Program-made: the position numbers and the translations under genes
Notes under the pieces: model-generated
Told to the model about the DNA's origin: nothing
Seen by the model: only the letters and a program-made list of their open reading frames with translations
Database searches by the model: none
NCBI GenBank assembly: GCA_049889695.1
Contig: JBMHCX010000020.1
Span: 1 to 7,266, forward strand
Direction: 5' to 3'
DNA length: 7,266 bases
Origin: WTJH01 sp049889695
GTDB lineage: Bacteria > Bacteroidota > Bacteroidia > Flavobacteriales > Flavobacteriaceae
In this document: positions 1-5,911 of the stretch, in pieces
How positions within the stretch are numbered: the stretch's first letter is position 1
How the letters are laid out: each line of letters opens with the position of its first letter

Positions 1-141
1 TGGAAGAACAACATAATGTTGGGACGTTTGGGTCAGCCAGAAGAGGTCGCCTCAGTGGTATCGTTTTTAGCAGGTTCAGATGCTGCATTTATAACAGCCG
101 AAACAGTTCAGATCGGAGGCGGACAAGCTTTGGGAATTTAA
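1..141 (+). CDS. SDR family oxidoreductase, C-terminal end (5' truncated by window)
   Basis: Frame 1 is open from the first base to the TAA at 139-141 and gives 46 residues. The segment GRLGQPEEVASVVSFLAG followed by FITAETVQIGGG is the typical C-terminal end of a classical short-chain dehydrogenase/reductase: the G-R-x-G-x-PEE-VA block, the V-x-FL helix, then FIT-G/A-x-x-x-x-x-GG. The usual final motif is V-D-GG; here it reads IGGG, so the common Asp is a Gly. The NAD(P)-binding half and the catalytic Ser-Tyr-Lys lie outside the window, so cofactor and substrate cannot be read. Family knowledge and the neighbours suggest an NAD(P)H-dependent reductase of a keto-sugar acid, such as the alginate monomer DEH, or a KduD-like enzyme; this is inference. 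It is the last gene of an upstream unit, because a 309-bp regulatory gap follows. Confidence 0.88.
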   Translation, partial: WKNNIMLGRLGQPEEVASVVSFLAGSDAAFITAETVQIGGGQALGI

Positions 142-163
142 GCTTTATCATTTATTCTTTTCG

Positions 164-199
164 ATAGGGGTTCCCATCCCGCTATACATTTCATTTTTT
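164..199 (+). terminator. Possible weak terminator after the upstream SDR gene
   Basis: ATAGGGG (164-170) can pair with CCC-g-CTAT (178-185). This gives a 7-bp stem with one bulged G and a 7-nt loop, followed after 8 nt by a run of six T (194-199). The position just after the SDR stop is right, but the stem is short, bulged and separated from the T run, so this is tentative. Confidence 0.35.
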
Positions 200-271
200 G
201 AAGTTTTATCGAATTAAAAGGTTCTATTGTTGAATATTCTTATTCTCTTAATTAGTAAATATTTAATAAAA

Positions 272-302
272 TTTTGTTCTTCTTGAAATAATGCTATATT
301 TG
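272..302 (+). promoter_or_regulatory. Bacteroidota-type promoter for susCD
   Basis: TTTTG at 272-276 matches the -33 element. TATATTTG at 295-302 is an exact TAnnTTTG -7 element, with an 18-bp spacer between them. Both match the known Bacteroidota housekeeping-sigma consensus. Transcription would start near 308-310, leaving a leader of about 140 nt before the susC ATG at 451. The last two bases of the -7 box are also the first two bases of the first operator palindrome, so a bound repressor would cover the promoter. Confidence 0.75.
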
Positions 303-337
303 GAAAACCAAACTGGTATACCAATCTGGTAATCCAA
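300..337. promoter_or_regulatory. Triple operator array, TGGnnnnCCA x3 at 13-bp spacing
   Basis: Three palindromic cores stand in a row: TGGAAAACCA (301-310), TGGTATACCA (314-323) and TGGTAATCCA (327-336). Their centres are exactly 13 bp apart. Most flanks extend the pattern, for example TTGGAAAACCAA at 300-311. The middle site, TGGTATACCA, equals the core of the UxuR/ExuR operator known for hexuronate regulators of the GntR FCD class (AATTGGTATACCAATT type). The array begins inside the -7 box and runs over the expected transcription start, as expected for a repressor. The GntR gene at 5137 encodes the obvious candidate protein. The palindromes and spacing are seen; the protein that binds them is inferred. 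Confidence 0.75.
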
Positions 338-350
338 AATTTGGCGATCT

Positions 351-385
351 AAATGCACTCAATTAAAAGTCTATTGAGTGTGTTT
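351..385 (+). promoter_or_regulatory. Stem-loop in the susC leader RNA
   Basis: CACTCAAT (356-363) and ATTGAGTG (373-380) are perfect inverted repeats around a 9-nt loop. With A-U and two G-U pairs outside, the stem extends to 13 bp: AAATGCACTCAAT (351-363) against ATTGAGTGTGTTT (373-385). It lies downstream of the predicted transcription start and 65 nt before the ATG, so it should form in the susC 5' leader. The 3' side is only followed by TTTCCTCC, not a full U run, so a stabilising or attenuating role is as likely as termination. The structure is seen; its role is unknown. Confidence 0.55.
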
Positions 386-450
386 CCTCCACTGCGATCA
401 ATTAGAGCAGCTGGTTAAAACAAAATAGAAATCTAATTAAACAAGTATTT

Positions 451-3400
451 ATGAAATTCAAAATGAATCTTGCATTACTAGCAATTTTGCTGTGTAGTGC
501 TTTTTCGTTTGCACAAACCCAAGTCAATGGGACGGTAACTGGTTCGGATGGTATTCCTGTCCCCGGTGCTAACGTAGTTGTGCAAAACACAAACAACGGA
601 ACAACTACCGATTTTGATGGCAATTTCACATTGTCTGTTAGCTCAGGGGATGTTCTGGTCTTTTCTTATTTAGGATACATTACTCAAGCCGTTACATTCG
701 AAGGACAGGACAGTATATCGGTGGTGTTGGAACAAGACATGAATGAGCTCGATGAAATTGTTGTAACGGGTTATGGAACACGTAAAAAATCACAATTGAC
801 AGGTGCTGTAGCACAAGTTAAGGGTGAAAACATTGCTAACATACAGGCGGTTCGTGTAGATGACGCCCTCGCTGGAAAAATGTCGGGAGTACTCATTCAG
901 AATCAAAGCGGTGAACCTGGTGCAGACCCTAAAATTCAAATTCGTGCTGCGGCTTCTATTAATGGAAACTCTAGTCCGCTTATTGTCGTTGACGGCTACC
1001 CAATTTCAGGAAGCTTAGCAACGGTAAATCCAAATGATATTCAAAGTTTGGAAGTGCTAAAAGACGCATCATCTGCTGCTATCTATGGATCTCGAGGAGC
1101 AAATGGGGTAATCTTGGTCACCACTAAAAGAGGTGATGAAGGGAAGCCTACCGTAAGCTTCGATTCTTATATCAGTACTTCGAGTAAGTACAGAGAAAAT
1201 ATCTTGATGTCGGGACCCGAATGGGCGGCTCACGCGAGAACTGAAATTGCTGCAGGCAACTGGGACTTATCACAAATCGACCCTGCCTTTGTCGAGTATC
1301 GATTAAGTGCATATGAAGATTCTCCTGGAGCAATTAGCCCAGAGGACTGGCTCTTTCGCAATGGATCTATGGTGAATCATAACTTGAGTGTAAGTGGTGG
1401 CTCCAAAAATGTTAAGTATTTCGCATCTCTAGGATATCAGGACACTGAGGGTGTTGTGATTACACAAGGATTTGAACGCATTAATGCTCGTATGAATATC
1501 GATGCGCAATTGAGCGACAAGTTTAAAGTAGGAATGTCCTTCAATGGGTTTAATTCCACACAAGATATTGTAGCTCACGACATGAGAGATTTGCTTAGAG
1601 CTTATGGAGTACATCCAGTATACCATACGGCAGAATCGATTGCTTTTGTACAGCGATTAGATCAACAAGCACAAGCATTAGGTTTATCGCCCTTCAATAA
1701 TGGGTACAGAGGAGGGAGTGCTCCATTCAATAATAGCATTTATACTTTAGAGCCTGGCGATTGGGCGCAAGATTGGCACTATGGACGCGCCAACAACGGT
1801 ATTGGTGGGTCTGGAGATGCTGGTCCTGCGACTAAATTGGATAATGCAGACCGTTGGGTAAAAACATATTTTGCCAATTTAACGGGGTATTTACGTTATA
1901 AATTCAATGACGATTTAAGTATTAAAACAGTTATTGGAGCGGATATAAGAGATACCCAAGACTACTATTACCAAGGGCTTGAAGCAGATTCTAGAGCCCG
2001 TACCACCCAAACAGATTTAGATCAGATTGATGTTAAGCGAACTACCCGTTTGAGTGAAACAACGCTTAGCTTTTCCAAGCTTATCGGCGATCATGATATT
2101 GATGCTGTATTGGGGTATGAATTCCAGGATACCTTTACCAAAGGGACTACACTGCGTGGAACAAATGTTCCTTATGGAGAAATTGTAAACTTTGGTTTAC
2201 TTGATCCGGCAGATATTTCAATTTCAGAAAGAGATGAAACCATAACTCGTAACAGTGTCTTTGGACGAATTAACTACGCTTTTGCCAACAAATATTTAGC
2301 GTCTGTTTCTGTGCGTCGTGACGGAGATTCACGTTTTGGGGTGAACAACAAGTACGAAACTTTCCCGGCCTTTTCTTTAGGGTGGAACGTTCATAACGAA
2401 AGCTTTTTTAACGCTCAGACGATTAGTCTATTAAAATTGCGTTGGAGTACAGGATCGCTCGGGACAACTTCCGACCTTGGGGCATACAATTCTTTGAGTT
2501 TGTTAAACCCTCGGGCCACTATTTTTGGGAATGCCTATCTGATTCCTTCCGATGTCGCAAATCCAGATTTGACATGGCAAACGAACACGGAAACCAATTA
2601 TGGTGTTGATTTAGGAGTGGTCGATAACCGATTTAGACTGAGTGTTAACTACTACACGTCGAATATTGAGGACATTCTCATCAACCAAAGTGTATCAGAG
2701 GTGTTAGGAACTACTTCCATTCGACTCAACTCTGGAGATGTTGAAAGCTCTGGGATGGAGTTTGAACTCTCTGCCAACATTTTGGATAGAGGAGACTTCA
2801 GCTGGAATTTAAATGCGAACCTTTCGACTGTTAACACGGAAATTACAGACTTAGGTGGTTTAGATGAACTCCCTCGAGCTCAATATGGGCAAAGTGGTCG
2901 TGGTCCTATCTTTAGAAATTATGTCGGAGGTGAGATTGGTGAAATGTGGGGATTAGAAACTACTGGCCCTGTTGAGATGTTGTATTTAGAAGATGGTACT
3001 CGTCACCCGAACAATACTACGGGAGAATCTTATGTAGTAGACCAGAACGGAGATGGAGTTATCGATCGAACTCGTACGGTAGAAGAAGGGGGTGATTTAG
3101 TGAAGATCGGGCAAGCAACGCCAGACTTTTACTGGGGACTTAACTCTAGTATGAACTACAAGAACTTTGACCTTTCCCTTCAATTTCAAGGAGCGCAAGG
3201 AGCAGAGGTCTACAATATTGATCCGCTTTACTTCGGATCGGAGTGGACAGGTCGTTTGGTCGATTCTTTTGACGCCAATGACGATGGTAGAGCAGATCAC
3301 AACAATCAGCACTATATTGGAAACAGACGACAAACAGACTCTGGCATCCAAGATGCATCTTACATTGCTCTGCGTAATATGACCCTCGGATACTCTTTCG

Positions 3401-3618
3401 ATCAAGAATCGATTAACAAATTTGGGTTGAGTTCTGCTCGTATTTATACAGCAGCGACCAATTTGTTTTATCTCATGGCGGATAACTATACATCATACAA
3501 CCCTGAAGGAGTTGAAATTACTAATGGTGGCTACTTAGGACCAACAACTTATGGAGTTCAAGTCGGAGCTAGCCCAGTGGTAAGAACTTTTACTTTGGGA
3601 ATTAATCTTAAATTTTAA
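451..3618 (+). CDS. SusC/RagA-family TonB-dependent outer membrane transporter
   Basis: This outer-membrane beta-barrel of 1055 residues should import oligosaccharides, powered by TonB, together with the SusD lid encoded next. A signal peptide covers residues 1-21, with cleavage probable before QTQ. A carboxypeptidase-regulatory-like domain follows (about 25-92; VNGTVTG and FDGNFTL). Next come a TonB-box-like DEIVVTGYG (101-109) and the plug domain (about 112-227) with SLEVLKDASSAAIYGSRGANGVI, the SusC hallmark. The barrel ends in TFTLGINLKF with a terminal Phe. A DQNGDGVID loop (864-872) is the usual SusC acidic motif. The length is normal for the family and no frame break is seen. The first ATG (451) is preferred; Met5 (463) would also leave a workable signal peptide. 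The gene lies 10 bp before susD, and its promoter carries the triple operator. The substrate is probably an alginate-type oligouronide by context only; the sequence itself does not show it. Confidence 0.97.
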   Translation: MKFKMNLALLAILLCSAFSFAQTQVNGTVTGSDGIPVPGANVVVQNTNNGTTTDFDGNFTLSVSSGDVLVFSYLGYITQAVTFEGQDSISVVLEQDMNELDEIVVTGYGTRKKSQLTGAVAQVKGENIANIQAVRVDDALAGKMSGVLIQNQSGEPGADPKIQIRAAASINGNSSPLIVVDGYPISGSLATVNPNDIQSLEVLKDASSAAIYGSRGANGVILVTTKRGDEGKPTVSFDSYISTSSKYRENILMSGPEWAAHARTEIAAGNWDLSQIDPAFVEYRLSAYEDSPGAISPEDWLFRNGSMVNHNLSVSGGSKNVKYFASLGYQDTEGVVITQGFERINARMNIDAQLSDKFKVGMSFNGFNSTQDIVAHDMRDLLRAYGVHPVYHTAESIAFVQRLDQQAQALGLSPFNNGYRGGSAPFNNSIYTLEPGDWAQDWHYGRANNGIGGSGDAGPATKLDNADRWVKTYFANLTGYLRYKFNDDLSIKTVIGADIRDTQDYYYQGLEADSRARTTQTDLDQIDVKRTTRLSETTLSFSKLIGDHDIDAVLGYEFQDTFTKGTTLRGTNVPYGEIVNFGLLDPADISISERDETITRNSVFGRINYAFANKYLASVSVRRDGDSRFGVNNKYETFPAFSLGWNVHNESFFNAQTISLLKLRWSTGSLGTTSDLGAYNSLSLLNPRATIFGNAYLIPSDVANPDLTWQTNTETNYGVDLGVVDNRFRLSVNYYTSNIEDILINQSVSEVLGTTSIRLNSGDVESSGMEFELSANILDRGDFSWNLNANLSTVNTEITDLGGLDELPRAQYGQSGRGPIFRNYVGGEIGEMWGLETTGPVEMLYLEDGTRHPNNTTGESYVVDQNGDGVIDRTRTVEEGGDLVKIGQATPDFYWGLNSSMNYKNFDLSLQFQGAQGAEVYNIDPLYFGSEWTGRLVDSFDANDDGRADHNNQHYIGNRRQTDSGIQDASYIALRNMTLGYSFDQESINKFGLSSARIYTAATNLFYLMADNYTSYNPEGVEITNGGYLGPTTYGVQVGASPVVRTFTLGINLKF

Positions 3619-3628
3619 TGCAACAGAT

Positions 3629-4957
3629 ATGAAGAAATTAACTTTAATTTTTGGACTATTCTGTTTGGCGATTGCTTGTGAAAGCGACTTGGATCAAACA
3701 CCGCCAAATATCGCAAGCGCAAATTCTCTTACGGAATACGGAGACGTTTTGAATGCTGCTTATTACTATCAATTAGGAGCTGTTACACCAATGGCTGTTA
3801 TGGGTGATTTTAGAGCGGATAATGCTCGAATGATCGAAGAACCCTTCCCAGCCTTCGACCGTTTCGATGGAGATTTAGTGGATATGGAAGATCAATTTTT
3901 TGGACCTTTCTATACGGCTTTGTACAAGTCAATATTGAGTGCAAACAACGTTATTGAAAATTCATCAAATGCAACAGAAGTAGGGGAAGCACAATTTCTA
4001 AGAGCCTTATCCTATTTTAAATTAGTGCAAGTGTTTGGAGATGTTCCCGTTAATCTTTCGGCCAGTCCAAGTACTTCTGACACTTCTATACTTGCTCGTC
4101 AGTCGGCTGAAACGATCTATACTGATGTTATTATTCCCGATTTACAGGCGGCCAAGTCTGCACTAGGCACTACCGCTGAGGATGGCAGAGCTTCTCGTTT
4201 AGCTGCTCAGGCACTTTTAGGGAAGGTCTATATGCATCGACAAAACTATCCAAGTGCAGCGACTGAACTAGGAGCTGTAGTCAATGGTGCTGCTGGAGCT
4301 GGAATTGCTCTACAGGCTAATTTTGCTGATATTTTTGGCGAAGCGAATGATCTGAATTCAGAAATTATCTTTGCCATTCAGATTTCAAGCTCAATTACTG
4401 ACGAATACGGGTTTTCAGAATTTTGGTCTTGGTCAGCTGGTTTAGACACCAAATCGCTCGAGCCTATGGATGCTGACCTAATTGCTGCTTTTGATGCAAG
4501 TGATGCCAATGGCGGAGGGACTGATCTGAGAAGAGCAGTTACTATAAACGCCGCCGAAACGGCTTCCCCTAAGTTTCCTCAAGAAGGAGGTCCGGATCAT
4601 GATTGGATCGAAATCCGTCTTGCAGATGTTATTTTGCTATATGCAGAGGCACTCAATCAGACAGGTTCTTCGGCGCAATCTGTATTGGATCTGCTAGACC
4701 CTATCCGCACCCGTGCAGGATTGAGTCCATTAGATCACACAGCGATCAGCACTCAGACGGCAGTAGCCCAAGCGATTCAAAATGAAAGACGTTTAGAGCT
4801 CGCCTTTGAAGGGAAAAGATGGTTCGATTTGGTTCGAACAGGATCTGTAAATGCTGAAATGGGTCAGACCATTAATAGTAATTACCACATTTTTCCAATT
4901 CCAGTATCAGAAATACTGGCCAGTGGAGGAGTGATTACACAGAATGCAGGCTATTAA
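3629..4957 (+). CDS. SusD/RagB-family surface glycan-binding lipoprotein
   Basis: This 442-residue lipoprotein should form the hinged lid of the SusC transporter and bind the oligosaccharide at the cell surface. The signal peptide ends in LAIAC, with Cys17 the lipidated residue. Acidic ESDLD follows, compatible with the Bacteroidota surface-export signal. SusD landmarks appear in order: AQFLRALSYFKLVQVFGDVPV (121-141), the TPR-like GRASRLAAQALLGKVYM (186-202), a second helical repeat IRLADVILLYAEALN (329-343), LDPIRTRAGL (356-365), the hallmark ERRLELAFEGKRWFDLVRTG (386-405), and the C-terminal NYHIFPIP (419-426, approximate). It is on the short side for the family, which often runs 450-600 residues, but looks complete. 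It starts 10 bp after the susC stop, so the two are surely co-transcribed, and a strong terminator follows. Ligand-binding residues cannot be assigned by eye. Confidence 0.96.
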   Translation: MKKLTLIFGLFCLAIACESDLDQTPPNIASANSLTEYGDVLNAAYYYQLGAVTPMAVMGDFRADNARMIEEPFPAFDRFDGDLVDMEDQFFGPFYTALYKSILSANNVIENSSNATEVGEAQFLRALSYFKLVQVFGDVPVNLSASPSTSDTSILARQSAETIYTDVIIPDLQAAKSALGTTAEDGRASRLAAQALLGKVYMHRQNYPSAATELGAVVNGAAGAGIALQANFADIFGEANDLNSEIIFAIQISSSITDEYGFSEFWSWSAGLDTKSLEPMDADLIAAFDASDANGGGTDLRRAVTINAAETASPKFPQEGGPDHDWIEIRLADVILLYAEALNQTGSSAQSVLDLLDPIRTRAGLSPLDHTAISTQTAVAQAIQNERRLELAFEGKRWFDLVRTGSVNAEMGQTINSNYHIFPIPVSEILASGGVITQNAGY

Positions 4958-4988
4958 TTTGTTTCGTTATTTAGTTAGTTTTGCAATT

Positions 4989-5026
4989 AACGGGGGTCTT
5001 TTAAAGCCGAGGCCCTCGTTTCTTCT
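4989..5026 (+). terminator. Rho-independent terminator after susD
   Basis: AACGGGGGTC (4989-4998) pairs with GGCCCTCGTT (5011-5020). The 10-bp GC-rich stem has two G-U pairs, and one or two more weak pairs may form inside. The loop is about 12 nt, and a T-rich tail TTCTTCTT follows. It begins 32 bp after the susD stop and separates the susCD unit from the gntR unit. Confidence 0.8.
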
Positions 5027-5074
5027 TCACTAATTTTCACATAACCAAATAAGTATGAAGCTGTAAAGATTTAT

Positions 5075-5082
5075 TATTTTTG
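5075..5082 (+). promoter_or_regulatory. Promoter -7 box of the gntR operon
   Basis: TATTTTTG fits the TAnnTTTG -7 consensus of Bacteroidota. No good TTTG is found 17-20 bp upstream, so the -33 element is weak or absent. Transcription would start near 5089, giving a leader of about 48 nt to the ATG at 5137. As before susC, the last TG of the box is the first TG of an operator-like palindrome. Confidence 0.6.
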
Positions 5083-5120
5083 CTCAACCAATTTGGTTTT
5101 CCAATCATCCCAAATTGGTT
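5081..5120. promoter_or_regulatory. Operator-like sites in the gntR promoter (autoregulation)
   Basis: TGCTCAACCA (5081-5090) is a one-mismatch form of TGGnnnnCCA. TGGTTTTCCA (5094-5103) is a perfect form, and its centre is again 13 bp away. A wider inverted repeat overlaps them: AACCAATTTGG (5086-5096, offset by a base or so) against CCAAATTGGTT (5110-5120). From the -7 box through the second site, 24 of 32 positions are identical to the susC promoter (5075-5106 against 295-326). The likely reader is the GntR protein encoded just downstream, so negative autoregulation is inferred. Confidence 0.7.
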
Positions 5121-5136
5121 TAAATTAAACTTGTGT

Positions 5137-5826
5137 ATGATTATTGATAGTGGAATTCAGGCCGATCAGAAAGCAATTATTTCCCAGATAAAGGATTTGA
5201 TTAATCTCAAAAACTTAGAGCCAGGGGATAAGCTACCTTCTGAACGAATGCTATCAGAACGTTTTAATGTAACGCGAAGTAATCTTAGAGAAGCTTTGCA
5301 AACCCTAGAATTCTACGGACTGGTCAAATCCATTCCTCAAAGCGGAACTTTTGTCGCTGATATCGGGATAACAGCCCTGAATGGTATGATTGATGATATC
5401 TTAAATCTACATGAGCCCTCTTTTAAAGAATTGGTGGAAGGTCGTATATTCTTGGAGCTGAAGGGGGTTAAATTGGCAGCACTTCGCCGAACTTCTGAGG
5501 ATTTAAATAGAATGGAAGAAGCATTAGCAGCTTACTCCGACAAAGTCATTCGCGGAGAGGATGCTGTTCAGGAAGATTTGCTTTTTCACTTAGCCATTGC
5601 CAGAGCAAGTGCCAATCCTACACTCATAAGTTTTATGTTGAAAATCACTCCAGAGATTATCAACAACTTTGAAAAACATCATATTTGTGATAAGAACTCT
5701 GCCTTTAAGGGAATTCAAGAGCACAAAGATATCATTGATGCCATCAAAGAAAAAGATCCTGGAGCGGCAAAAAATGCCATGAAGCAACATTTTAAAGATC
5801 TTTACCAATACTGCTACAACAAGTAG
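5137..5826 (+). CDS. GntR-family (FadR/FCD subfamily) transcriptional repressor, AusR-like by context
   Basis: The protein has 229 residues, usual for FadR-type GntR regulators. The N-terminal winged helix-turn-helix spans about 12-75: LEPGDKLPSERMLSERF, then NVTRSNLREALQTLE (recognition helix region), then the wing SGTFV (69-73). The C-terminal FCD effector domain covers about 95-225. It keeps the expected metal-site residues Asp147 and His151 (DLLFH), His196 (QEH) and His218 (KQH), so it probably binds a carboxylated sugar through a metal ion. The ATG at 5137 is chosen. An in-frame TTG at 5080 would add 19 residues, but it lies inside the -7 box and operator and should not be transcribed as a start. 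The gene probably controls susCD and itself through the TGGnnnnCCA sites. By gene order and operator type it resembles AusR, the alginate-system repressor of Zobellia galactanivorans; orthology is not proven here. Confidence 0.94.
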   Translation: MIIDSGIQADQKAIISQIKDLINLKNLEPGDKLPSERMLSERFNVTRSNLREALQTLEFYGLVKSIPQSGTFVADIGITALNGMIDDILNLHEPSFKELVEGRIFLELKGVKLAALRRTSEDLNRMEEALAAYSDKVIRGEDAVQEDLLFHLAIARASANPTLISFMLKITPEIINNFEKHHICDKNSAFKGIQEHKDIIDAIKEKDPGAAKNAMKQHFKDLYQYCYNK

Positions 5827-5911
5827 AACTATTCTACAGGACAATTATTTTTTTAAATCTTCTAAAAGAGAATTAGGTCATCAGCCTTTTCCTTTTGAAC
5901 TAACTTACAGT

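Larger units (their letters stand above)
142..450. other. 309-bp regulatory intergenic region before susC
   Basis: No credible gene lies here. In order, the stretch holds a weak terminator candidate (164-199), an AT-rich segment (about 200-270), a promoter (272-302), three phased operator-like palindromes (300-337), a long leader-RNA stem-loop (351-385), and an AT-rich run into the susC start. A 7-bp inverted repeat (AATTAGA at 400-406, TCTAATT at 432-438) lies between the hairpin and the ATG and could be chance. No Shine-Dalgarno sequence precedes the ATG, as is usual in Bacteroidota. Confidence 0.8.

Noticed and set aside
400..438. AATTAGA / TCTAATT inverted repeat before the susC ATG
   Set aside because: Only 7 AT-rich bp with a 25-nt spacer; likely chance in this base composition.
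402..629. Open frame of 75 codons on the minus strand over the susC leader and start
   Set aside because: It overlaps the susC signal peptide and leader, has no family features, and is opposed to a well-supported gene.
3097..3405. Minus-strand frames and a plus-strand +frame inside susC
   Set aside because: They sit inside a conserved SusC barrel segment and show no motif, promoter or plausible start; they are frame shadows.
4603..4785. Short plus-strand frame inside susD
   Set aside because: It overlaps the conserved SusD C-terminal motifs in another frame and has no recognisable domain.
5590..5844. Minus-strand frame of 84 codons over the end of gntR
   Set aside because: It is antisense to the conserved FCD domain, with no supporting signals.
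5827..5911. Possible separate promoter for the MFS gene
   Set aside because: No TAnnTTTG box and no TGGnnnnCCA site is visible in the 85-bp gap, so co-transcription with gntR is the simpler reading.
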